From the NCBI GenBank assembly GCA_025362115.1, contig JANYIK010000109.1, forward strand, positions 1 through 10,397: a stretch of DNA of 10,397 bases, written 5' to 3'. Under the pieces are notes generated by a model that ran no database searches, had not been told where the DNA came from, and saw nothing but the letters and a program-made list of their open reading frames with translations. Shown piece by piece: positions 1-6,254 of the stretch (the first letter of the stretch is position 1; the number at the start of each line of letters is the position of its first letter). The DNA is from Methylophilaceae bacterium (lineage in GTDB: Bacteria; Pseudomonadota; Gammaproteobacteria; Burkholderiales; Methylophilaceae). Both the position numbers and the translations under genes were made by a program.

Positions 1-1578
1 GCCAGATGTCTTTACAACCCCGTTATCCAGCTTGAATACGCTGACAGATTCGGTCAGCTCCTGCGCTTGCTCTTCCAATGATTCTGCGGCAGCAGCGGCT
101 TGCTCTACCAGTGCCGCATTTTGTTGGGTGACTTCATCCAGTTGAGTCACGGCATTGTTGATCTGGTCTATGCCGGAGCTTTGTTCTGCCGATGCGGCAG
201 CAATCTCACCCATGATGTCGGTCACACGTTTGACTGAGTTGACGATTTCTTCCATGGTCTCGCCCGCTTGCGCCACCAGCTTAGTGCCGCCTTCTACCTT
301 GTCCACCGAATCGCCAATCAAGGTTTTGATTTCCTTGGCAGCAGCAGCGGAGCGTTGCGCCAGATTACGTACTTCGGCAGCTACCACGGCAAAGCCACGG
401 CCTTGCTCACCAGCACGGGCGGCCTCTACGGCGGCGTTCAATGCCAGAATGTTGGTTTGGAAGGCGATCCCATCAATGACACTGATAATGTCTACTATCT
501 TGCGTGAAGATTCATTGATAGAACTCATCGTTCCCACCACTTCACCGACCACCTGGCCGCCCTTGACAGCGACACCAGAAGCCGCTGAGGCGAGCTGGTT
601 GGCTTGTTTGGCGTTCTCGGCATTTTGTTTTACGGTGGAAGAGAGTTCTTCCAAGCTGGAAGCGGTTTCTTCCAAGCTGGAGGCTTGTTCTTCGGTGCGG
701 CTGGAGAGGTCGGTATTGCCGGCTGCTATTTCCTTGGCGCCGGTGCTGATGGAATCAGCAGAGGTCTTAATTTGCAGGATGAGGTTGCGTAGACTGCCTT
801 GCATCCCGTCTAGCGCAGCCAGCAGACTGGTGGTGTCGTTGGTCTGGGTGATGACTTTTACCGTCAAATCGCCATCAGCAATCTGCTTCACCACATTCAT
901 CGCATAGCTGGGGTCGCCACCGAGTTGGCGTAGCAATCTTCTAGAAATGGTGAGCGTGAGTAGCAGCACAAAAAGAGTAATCGCGATAAATGCGACCAGC
1001 ATCCAGATAGTTACCTGGCTGTTGAGTACACCTGCTCTCTTTTCCACGTCCGCACCTTCATTGTTGGCCATGACAACGGTGGCATCTATGCCTGCGCGGT
1101 GCGTCTCGTACAGCTTGGCAAGGTCGGGCAGCAGGCTGTCCATGAGCTTGGCATTGCCTGCGCGCGCGGCGGGGACGAAATCAGTATAAATTTTCTTGAA
1201 ATACGCCTCTCCTGGTGCAAAAGCGTCGGTGAAAAAAGGTTTTTTAAGCGCGGGCGACAGAGGTTGATTTACCCAGTATTCATGCCGGGTTTCGTAGTCT
1301 TTTTTGAGGGCATCGAGTTTCTTGATCAGTTCTTCGCGCTGGCCTTGGCTGCTGGCAAAGCGTAGCTGATGCACAACCAAGTGCGTCTCCAGCAAGTATT
1401 CAGGCGGCGGCAAAATGTCGGCGACTAAATCCTTGCCGCGGATAATCTCTTGGTACATTTCGCCATTGATTTTGAGTTTGGTGAGTCCCCAGTAGGCAAA
1501 CACCCCCACGAGCATCAGTCCCAAGGTGATGGTCGCGATTAGAACGGTAAGCTGTAACCGCAAGGAAAGTTTTTTCAT
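1..1578 (-). CDS. Methyl-accepting chemotaxis protein, transmembrane, 3' end outside window
   Basis: This is an inner-membrane chemoreceptor that passes a periplasmic signal to CheA/CheW. The frame is open from the ATG at 1578 to the window edge: 526 codons and no stop, so only a short C-terminal tail should be missing. The start MKKLSLRLQL is followed by TM1 (about 8-30), a mostly helical periplasmic region (about 31-189) with the segment KDLVADILPPPEYLLE, TM2 (about 190-212), a HAMP linker (about 213-265) and the signalling hairpin. The tip NILALNAAVEAARAGEQGRG lies at 376-395. Tandem SSLEE segments before the tip and an E/Q/A-rich helix after it fit adaptation (methylation) regions. The start overlaps the cheA stop (ATGA, 1575-1578), and GGAG lies 7 bases upstream. 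The ligand cannot be told. The receptor family is certain; the sensor-domain type is not. Confidence 0.96.
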   Translation of the reverse strand, partial: MKKLSLRLQLTVLIATITLGLMLVGVFAYWGLTKLKINGEMYQEIIRGKDLVADILPPPEYLLETHLVVHQLRFASSQGQREELIKKLDALKKDYETRHEYWVNQPLSPALKKPFFTDAFAPGEAYFKKIYTDFVPAARAGNAKLMDSLLPDLAKLYETHRAGIDATVVMANNEGADVEKRAGVLNSQVTIWMLVAFIAITLFVLLLTLTISRRLLRQLGGDPSYAMNVVKQIADGDLTVKVITQTNDTTSLLAALDGMQGSLRNLILQIKTSADSISTGAKEIAAGNTDLSSRTEEQASSLEETASSLEELSSTVKQNAENAKQANQLASAASGVAVKGGQVVGEVVGTMSSINESSRKIVDIISVIDGIAFQTNILALNAAVEAARAGEQGRGFAVVAAEVRNLAQRSAAAAKEIKTLIGDSVDKVEGGTKLVAQAGETMEEIVNSVKRVTDIMGEIAAASAEQSSGIDQINNAVTQLDEVTQQNAALVEQAAAAAESLEEQAQELTESVSVFKLDNGVVKTSG

Positions 1579-3785
1579 GGTATATCTCCAGTTAGAGTGT
1601 GAGTTTTTTGTTGCCCCAGCCTAATCACGGTAGGCACATCAATAATAAGCGCCACAGTGCCATCCCCCATGATGGTGGCACCAGATACGCCCAGAATGCG
1701 GCGGAAGTTGGTTTCTAGGCTCTTGATGACGACTTGCTGTTGGCCGACGAGCGCATCTACAAACAGCGCCGCCTTTTTGCCCTGCGCTTCTATCAACACC
1801 AGTACGCCTTGGCAGGGGTCGGTAATGTGGGTGGGCATATTGAATAGGGCGTGCAAGGCGATGATGGGCAGGTATTCTCCGCGCACTTGCACCATAGCAC
1901 CTTCTCCAGCGACGGTTCTGAGGTCTTCTGCCTTGGGTTGCAGGGTTTCTACGATGAGGTTGAGCGGGATCACGTAAAGGTTGCTGCCCACCGATACTGA
2001 CATGCCATCGAGAATGGCCAAGGTGAGTGGCAAACGAATGGTGATTTTGCTGCCTTTGCCGGTGTAGGAATCTATCCCCACCACGCCACCCATTTCGGTG
2101 ATGTTGCGCTTGACCACATCCATGCCCACACCGCGCCCAGACACATCAGTCACTACGGCAGCGGTGGAAAAACCAGGGGCAAAAATGAGTTGCCATACGT
2201 CAGCATCGGTCATCGCGTCGGATACGTCCAAACCTTTTTCTTTGGCTTTGCTCAAGATGCGCTCACGGTTAAGCCCGGCACCGTCGTCACTGACTTCAAT
2301 CAGAATATTGCCGCCTTGATGTGAAGCGGACAGGCGGATGGTGCCTTTGGCCGGTTTTCCCGCAGCGATGCGTTGTTCCGGGGATTCTATGCCGTGATCC
2401 AAACTGTTTCTGACCAAGTGGGTGAGTGGGTCGGCGATCTTTTCTATCAGTCCCTTATCTAGCTCGGTGTTCTCGCCCACGGTGACCAAATCCACCTGCT
2501 TGTTGAGCTTGGCGGCCAGATCACGCACCACACGCGGGAAACGGCTGAACACAAAGCTGATGGGCATCATACGGATAGACATCACCGATTCTTGCAGATC
2601 GCGCGTGTTACGTTCTAATTGCCCCATGCCGTTACTGAGCACCTCGTAAAGCGCGATATCAACCGTAGAAGCGGTTTGCGCCAGCATGGCTTGAGTAATC
2701 ACCAGTTCGCCCACTAGGTTGATGAGTTGGTCTACTTTTTCTACGCTGACACGAATTGAGGATTCAGCAGGCGCAGCAGAATTGGCGGTAGGTGAAGCAC
2801 GCGGTCCATCGCGACGCTCAAAGGCCGCTGGCTTTTCTTCAGCAGCTACTGGTTGCGTGGCTTCTACAGTAGGAGGCGCGACGGGTACAAAAAAGCCGAA
2901 ACCATCACCTTCTTCAGCGGTGGCAACGGGCGGTACTAGGCTGCCAAAGAACCCATAGCCAAGGTCTTCTTCTGTTGTGGCAGCAGGCATGGCGGGGACA
3001 GGGTCGTCGGTAAAAAATCCGTAGCCGACATCTTTTTCGACCACTGCGGGTGCTGCGGTGTCAAGCAGATGGATGTTGACTTCTTCCGGAGTTGCAAAAA
3101 ATGAGAAAGCTTCTTGGATGTCGTCCAAGGTGGCGCTAGTGCTGAGTTGCCAGTGCCACTCAGTGGACGCTTTATTTTTTTTACCTTTGCCGGATTTCTT
3201 CTCAGTTTGAGCCAGTGTTTCTAGCGCACCCAAGGCTGCAAGCTGGGTGAGCAGCTCTTTGGCCGAGCTTTTGCGCTTAAGAAATGCTTTGCCGGGGTGA
3301 AAAACGATGTCATATACCTGGGTGGCGCTGGTGGGCGCTGTAGCAACGGGTTGGGCGATTACTGGGGCTGTTTCAGGTGCTTGAGCTGCGGGTGTTTGAC
3401 CTTGGGTCAGTGCGCGTAGTTTTTGGCACACCGTTTGAGCGGAGCCGCCATCAATGAGGGTGCCATTGATATGGCCGCCGAGTTGCTCTTTAAGTACGTC
3501 GGTCGCTTCCAGAAATACATCTATCATTTCCGCACGCATCGCCATTTCAGCTTTACGCAGGCGATCCAGCAGATTTTCCAGCACATGGGTCACGTCGGTC
3601 ATGTCGGTGAAACCAAAGGTGCCACTGCCGCCCTTGATAGAATGTGCGGCGCGGAATATGGCGTTGAGCTGCTCGATGTCCGGCGCGTCTACGTTGAGTT
3701 CCAACAGCAGCCGTTCCATTTCAGCCAAGTGCTCTCCGCTCTCGTCGAAGAACACTTGAAAAAACTGGCTCATGTCTATGTTCAT
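1575..3785 (-). CDS. cheA: Chemotaxis histidine kinase CheA
   Basis: CheA autophosphorylates under receptor control and passes the phosphate to CheY. The 736 residues hold the full order of domains. P1/Hpt is at 1-105 with phospho-accepting His48 in AAHSIKGG. A P2-like response-regulator-binding domain is at about 157-245 with a Lys-rich loop at 196-206. A Pro/Ala-rich linker (246-342) carries three GYGFF/GFGFF motifs at 254, 276 and 295. P3 dimerisation begins near 343. The P4 ATPase has N-box Asn460/His464 (HLVRNSLDHG), DDGAG at 500-504 and GRGVGMD at 550-556. P5, the CheW-like domain, covers about 590-725. The ATG at 3785 has no recognisable Shine-Dalgarno, because a heptamer repeat array ends exactly at its 5' side; ATG codon 5 is an alternative start. 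The stop overlaps the downstream MCP start by 4 bases. All kinase residues look intact. Confidence 0.97.
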   Translation of the reverse strand: MNIDMSQFFQVFFDESGEHLAEMERLLLELNVDAPDIEQLNAIFRAAHSIKGGSGTFGFTDMTDVTHVLENLLDRLRKAEMAMRAEMIDVFLEATDVLKEQLGGHINGTLIDGGSAQTVCQKLRALTQGQTPAAQAPETAPVIAQPVATAPTSATQVYDIVFHPGKAFLKRKSSAKELLTQLAALGALETLAQTEKKSGKGKKNKASTEWHWQLSTSATLDDIQEAFSFFATPEEVNIHLLDTAAPAVVEKDVGYGFFTDDPVPAMPAATTEEDLGYGFFGSLVPPVATAEEGDGFGFFVPVAPPTVEATQPVAAEEKPAAFERRDGPRASPTANSAAPAESSIRVSVEKVDQLINLVGELVITQAMLAQTASTVDIALYEVLSNGMGQLERNTRDLQESVMSIRMMPISFVFSRFPRVVRDLAAKLNKQVDLVTVGENTELDKGLIEKIADPLTHLVRNSLDHGIESPEQRIAAGKPAKGTIRLSASHQGGNILIEVSDDGAGLNRERILSKAKEKGLDVSDAMTDADVWQLIFAPGFSTAAVVTDVSGRGVGMDVVKRNITEMGGVVGIDSYTGKGSKITIRLPLTLAILDGMSVSVGSNLYVIPLNLIVETLQPKAEDLRTVAGEGAMVQVRGEYLPIIALHALFNMPTHITDPCQGVLVLIEAQGKKAALFVDALVGQQQVVIKSLETNFRRILGVSGATIMGDGTVALIIDVPTVIRLGQQKTHTLTGDIP
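1586..1589 (-). promoter_or_regulatory. Ribosome binding site of the distal MCP gene
   Basis: GGAG on the minus strand lies 7 bases before the ATG at 1578, inside the cheA coding end. It supports that start and independent re-initiation at the cheA/MCP overlap. Confidence 0.7.
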
Positions 3786-3820
3786 AGTTAAGGGGTCAGA
3801 GGTTAGAGGCTAGGGGGTAG
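3786..3820 (-). repeat. Degenerate heptamer array, cheA-proximal arm of an inverted repeat
   Basis: Read on the minus strand, this stretch is five consecutive 7-base units related to CTAGCCY, from CTACCCC (3820-3814) through CTAGCCT (3813-3807) to the most diverged, CTTAACT (3792-3786). It includes the stop codon of the four-helix-bundle gene (TAG at 3812-3810) and ends at the base before the cheA ATG. The 13 bases at 3804-3816 are exactly complementary to 4208-4220 in the other arm. Confidence 0.8.
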
Positions 3821-4190
3821 CTAGTCTGCGGTTAAGGGAACGCTGTAACCCACGTATAATTTTTCCGGTTTCACCTGTCATTTGCATCATGGTATCCAGT
3901 TCAATTGTTTGAATGTAGCCAAATCGCCGAGCCAAGAGTAAATGAGTTTCTAATTCTGCCAGTGAGCCTTGAGCGATAGACAGAAATCGCAAAAACTCTT
4001 TGGTAGACTCTCTAGCGTGACCTTCGGCTATGTTGGCCGGTACTGATACTGCTGACCTTTGTAGTTGGCTACTTAAGCCATATATTTCATGTTTTGGGAA
4101 TTGGCTCGTGAGCTTGTAAGCAAGCTCCGCAACATCCATACCCATTTGCCATGCTTTGAGGTCTCGATAACTCTTAAACGCCGCCACCAT
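3810..4190 (-). CDS. Four-helix-bundle protein (23S rRNA intervening-sequence protein / Avd-like family)
   Basis: This is a 126-residue soluble protein of the S23/bIVP family. Recognisable signatures are FKSYRDLKAWQMG near the N-terminus, FPKHEIYGLSSQLQRSAVSVPANIAEG (31-57, the family hallmark) and RFLSIAQGSLAELETHL (68-84). Family members form four-helix bundles that make pentamers and bind nucleic acid; one relative, Avd, assists reverse transcriptase in diversity-generating retroelements. No RT or variable repeat is present here. AGGAGG (4198-4193) is only 2 bases from the ATG at 4190 but 5 bases from the GTG at 4187, so translation may start at codon 2. The gene looks more A+T-rich than its che neighbours. 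It separates cheY from cheA, which are normally adjacent, and its stop lies inside a flanking repeat, suggesting a later arrival. Its cellular role is unknown; a chemotaxis function is not supported. Confidence 0.9.
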   Translation of the reverse strand: MVAAFKSYRDLKAWQMGMDVAELAYKLTSQFPKHEIYGLSSQLQRSAVSVPANIAEGHARESTKEFLRFLSIAQGSLAELETHLLLARRFGYIQTIELDTMMQMTGETGKIIRGLQRSLNRRLATP

Positions 4191-4192
4191 TC

Positions 4193-4198
4193 CCTCCT
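4193..4198 (-). promoter_or_regulatory. Ribosome binding site of the four-helix-bundle gene, inside the repeat arm
   Basis: AGGAGG on the minus strand is contiguous with the G-rich heptamer array. Its spacing is 2 bases to the ATG and 5 bases to the in-frame GTG at 4187, so it favours the GTG. If the two arms pair in the mRNA, this site lies at the foot of the stem. Confidence 0.6.
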
Positions 4199-4224
4199 AG
4201 CCCCTAGCCCCTAGCCTCTAGCCC
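4197..4224 (+). repeat. Heptamer array, cheY-proximal arm of the inverted repeat
   Basis: There are four consecutive 7-base units on the plus strand: three CTAGCCC and one CTAGCCT (4211-4217). They lie between the cheY stop and the start of the four-helix-bundle gene. The array is cleaner than the other arm. On the minus (mRNA) strand it is G-rich, with runs of four G separated by CTA, so it can pair with 3786-3820 and might also form a G-quadruplex. Confidence 0.85.
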
Positions 4225-4230
4225 CTCTCT

Positions 4231-4596
4231 TTATCCAATCACTTTTTTCACAACTTCAATCAGTTTTTGCGGGTCGAATGGTTTGACCAGCCAGCCGGTG
4301 GCGCCTGCCGCTTTGCCTTTGGCTTTCATGTCGTCACCCGATTCGGTGGTGAGCATCAGGATAGGGGTGGAACGGAATTGCGACATGGCGCGTAAATTTT
4401 GAATCAAAGCGATGCCATCCATACGCGGCATATTTTGGTCGGTCAAAATCAGGTCAAACGCCTTGGTTTTAGCTTTATCCAAGCCGTCTTGGCCATCAAC
4501 AGCTTCGGTTACATCGTACCCAGCTGCTTTAAGGGTGAAGCTCACCATGTTGCGGATAGACGCAGAGTCATCAACAGTGAGTATATTTTTCGCCAT
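4231..4596 (-). CDS. cheY: CheY-type single-domain response regulator
   Basis: A 121-residue receiver domain with no output domain, the expected phosphoryl acceptor from the CheA encoded two genes downstream. Visible active-site residues are Asp9/Asp10 (TVDDS), phospho-acceptor Asp53 (LILTDQNMP), Thr83 (MLTTES, 30 residues after Asp53 as in E. coli CheY) and Lys105 (WLVKPF). Position 102, which corresponds to Tyr106 of E. coli CheY, is Trp. This is common in CheY proteins of non-enteric che clusters and may mean a different output surface from enteric CheY. The start is supported by AAAGGAG 9 bases upstream. The stop TAA lies right against the heptamer repeat of the following element. It probably acts on the flagellar switch, or as a phosphate carrier in this circuit; the target is not shown. 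Confidence 0.94.
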   Translation of the reverse strand: MAKNILTVDDSASIRNMVSFTLKAAGYDVTEAVDGQDGLDKAKTKAFDLILTDQNMPRMDGIALIQNLRAMSQFRSTPILMLTTESGDDMKAKGKAAGATGWLVKPFDPQKLIEVVKKVIG

Positions 4597-4605
4597 GCCG
4601 GTTCG

Positions 4606-4612
4606 CTCCTTT
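4606..4612 (-). promoter_or_regulatory. Ribosome binding site of cheY
   Basis: AAAGGAG on the minus strand lies 9 bases before the ATG at 4596. It is the strongest Shine-Dalgarno in the che part of the window and fixes the cheY start. Confidence 0.7.
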
Positions 4613-4642
4613 CAATACGTGAAAATAGTCGTTATATGTTAA

Positions 4643-5887
4643 TTAGAAAAGTTCTATGTCACCCGCATCAACATTTATTTGCTTGACGGGATTATGGCGC
4701 ATGTTCTCGACTAATTTTGTGGCTTCCTGTACTACCGTTTTTAGGGTTCCCAAGCGATCAGAACCACTGCGATGACCATGTTCAATGCTGGCAATACCGT
4801 CAAGTATGGATTGAATCGCATCCATGCGCTTGCTGGCATGCGTGACCAATTGGCTGGCCATGTCCTGGAACTGTAGCGAAGTTACCGCAGTATGTACGTC
4901 TACTTCTACTTGTTTGGAAGTGACGGAAAGCTCTTCTACCGCACTCATCATGGCATCGTTGAGTTTGCTTACTTCTATCATCATGCCTTCCACGTCCTGC
5001 TTGGACTGCAGGGCGAAATTCATGTCTTTGGAGGAGAACGCTTGTATCGCCGTTTCTGCTGCCGCTACGGATTTGCTCACGTCGGACATGTCGGCGCGAA
5101 TCTCGTTGCTGAATTCGTTAGAGCGCATGGACAGTTTCCGCACTTCGTCGGCTACCACGGCAAAACCGCGCCCAGCTTCGCCGGCGCGCGCGGCCTCGAT
5201 GGCAGCGTTAAGCGCCAGCAGATTGGTTTGGCTGGCGATGGCCTCGATTTCCGTCAGTACGCTTTGTATTTTGCCAACTTTGTTGCTGATGTCATCCATT
5301 TTACCTACCAGCTCCATGCCCAGTTTGCTGGTGTGTACCGTGTTATCCACGAACATGGAGAGGGTCGCAGTAGCGTCTTGCATAAACTGGTTGATGGACA
5401 TGGGTTTTTGTGAGGCATCATCATTTGCCTGACCAGAAGACGCAGAAGACACCACCGCATGCTGATTGAGCAGGCTGGTAACCAGCGTGTGTTGGCGGTT
5501 GGTGGTGTTTTCCATATTGGTGAAACTGGTCACCAGTTTGCCAATGGCATCCCCCATCACGTTTTGTAATTGCCCCAACTCGCCTTGCGTATTCTGGATT
5601 TGCTGCCCGAATTCTTCATGCAATAGCTTGAGCAGCCCATCCAAGCTGTTGGCGAGCATGGTGAAGTCGGTCTCAAAAGCTTGCTTATAGGTGTCGGCGT
5701 TTTTTTGTTCTTGTCGCAGATGCAGCACAGACATCATTGGCCAAACTGCCAGCGCGGCTAATACGCAGGCGATTTGCAGTGCGCTATAGCTGGATTGTGC
5801 CGGGCTGAACGCCCACGCTGCTGCAAGGCAGGCCAGAATGGCGAGAGTACCGAAAAGCGCTTTTTTCTGTAGAGTGGGCATGTTCAC
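4643..5887 (-). CDS. MCP-like signalling protein with minimal membrane anchor and CheZ-like C-terminal motif
   Basis: A 414-residue chemoreceptor-type protein. Two hydrophobic helices (about 10-28 and 35-55) with only a few residues between them form a hairpin anchor, so there is no real periplasmic sensor, and no clear HAMP domain follows. The MCP signalling tip is intact: ASQTNLLALNAAIEAARAGE at 218-237, then GRGFAVVADEVRKL. Near the C-terminus, SLQFQDMASQLVTHASKRMD (337-356) resembles the catalytic helix of CheZ (FQDLTGQ), with Asp342 and Gln346 in the positions of CheZ Asp143 and Gln147. The chain ends DAGDIELF, an acidic-hydrophobic tail instead of a CheR-binding NWETF-type tail. The first possible start is GTG at 5887; ATG at 5881 (codon 3) is equally plausible, as neither has a good Shine-Dalgarno. 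The gene starts about 21 bases after the STAS gene, suggesting coupled translation. It may sense a cytoplasmic or membrane state and tune CheY-P; this is inferred. Confidence 0.92.
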   Translation of the reverse strand: MNMPTLQKKALFGTLAILACLAAAWAFSPAQSSYSALQIACVLAALAVWPMMSVLHLRQEQKNADTYKQAFETDFTMLANSLDGLLKLLHEEFGQQIQNTQGELGQLQNVMGDAIGKLVTSFTNMENTTNRQHTLVTSLLNQHAVVSSASSGQANDDASQKPMSINQFMQDATATLSMFVDNTVHTSKLGMELVGKMDDISNKVGKIQSVLTEIEAIASQTNLLALNAAIEAARAGEAGRGFAVVADEVRKLSMRSNEFSNEIRADMSDVSKSVAAAETAIQAFSSKDMNFALQSKQDVEGMMIEVSKLNDAMMSAVEELSVTSKQVEVDVHTAVTSLQFQDMASQLVTHASKRMDAIQSILDGIASIEHGHRSGSDRLGTLKTVVQEATKLVENMRHNPVKQINVDAGDIELF

Positions 5888-5908
5888 GGTTGAATGTACT
5901 GGCCAGAG

Positions 5909-6214
5909 TTAGCTGGTCTTGATGATTTTGGAGAAATTAGCGATTTCCAGAATTTTCATCACCCCAGGGGAACAGCGCGCGATATTCACTTCAGCATTGG
6001 TTGCGCGGGCTCGCTCGTTGAGCAGCAGCAACATGCCTAGCGCGGAGCTGTCTAGGTAATCTACGGCGGACATATCAAGTGCGATTTTTTTGATGCCCGT
6101 GATTTTTAGTGCATCTTCATAGCTGGTACGAAAGTCGCGATGTACGCTGAAATCGAAACGCCCGTTAAGCGTTAAAGTGATTTTGTCGGCCTCTTGTTTA
6201 CTGGTAATGTTCAC
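5909..6214 (-). CDS. STAS-domain anti-sigma factor antagonist (HsbA/RsbV/SpoIIAA type)
   Basis: A single STAS domain of 101 residues. In this family an unphosphorylated antagonist binds its partner (an anti-sigma kinase, or in HsbA an anti-sigma factor or diguanylate cyclase), and phosphorylation of a conserved serine releases it. The site here is YLDSSALGM, with Ser56, the serine right after Asp55, corresponding to SpoIIAA Ser58. The start is GTG at 6214, supported by AAGGGGA 5 bases upstream; a nearby ATG (6218) is out of frame. The preceding gene encodes a protein with both a PP2C phosphatase and a serine-kinase-type ATPase domain, exactly the activities that switch such a serine, so the two are very likely partners. 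It is followed closely by the MCP-like gene. Confidence 0.92.
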   Translation of the reverse strand: MNITSKQEADKITLTLNGRFDFSVHRDFRTSYEDALKITGIKKIALDMSAVDYLDSSALGMLLLLNERARATNAEVNIARCSPGVMKILEIANFSKIIKTS

Positions 6215-6219
6215 GCATA

Positions 6220-6226
6220 TCCCCTT
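6220..6226 (-). promoter_or_regulatory. Ribosome binding site that selects the GTG start of the STAS gene
   Basis: AAGGGGA on the minus strand lies 5 bases before the GTG at 6214. It supports this non-ATG start over the out-of-frame ATG at 6218-6216. Confidence 0.65.
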
Positions 6227-6254
6227 AAATTAGCTTGCTGAGATTGATTCTACA

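Larger units (their letters stand above)
3786..4230. mobile_element. Candidate insertion element: four-helix-bundle gene bounded by inverted heptamer arrays
   Basis: A unit of about 445 bp fills the space between the cheY stop and the cheA start. It consists of a single four-helix-bundle gene and two inverted arrays of CTAGCCY-like heptamers, with a perfect 13-bp inverted core (3804-3816 with 4208-4220) about 391 bases apart. No transposase, recombinase or reverse transcriptase is present and no target-site duplication is evident. The known relatives of the protein are encoded inside 23S rRNA intervening sequences, whose ends also pair into a stem. That this unit is or was mobile is an inference from its layout and from its position inside a che operon. 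Confidence 0.4.

Noticed and set aside
640..700. Short direct repeat inside the distal MCP gene
   Set aside because: It encodes the tandem SSLEE segments of the adaptation helix that recur in this receptor class, so it is ordinary heptad-repeat protein structure.
155..907. 250-codon plus-strand frame at the left end
   Set aside because: It is antisense to the MCP signalling domain, which is unambiguous on the minus strand (conserved tip at residues 376-395).
3786..4230. Diversity-generating retroelement suggested by the Avd-like protein
   Set aside because: No reverse transcriptase, template repeat or variable target gene is seen in the window, and free-standing family members are common.
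4619..4645. TATAAC-like -10 hexamer upstream of cheY
   Set aside because: No -35 hexamer at acceptable spacing; the nearest TTGACA-like sequence is about 20 bases away. Co-transcription from upstream explains the gene equally well.
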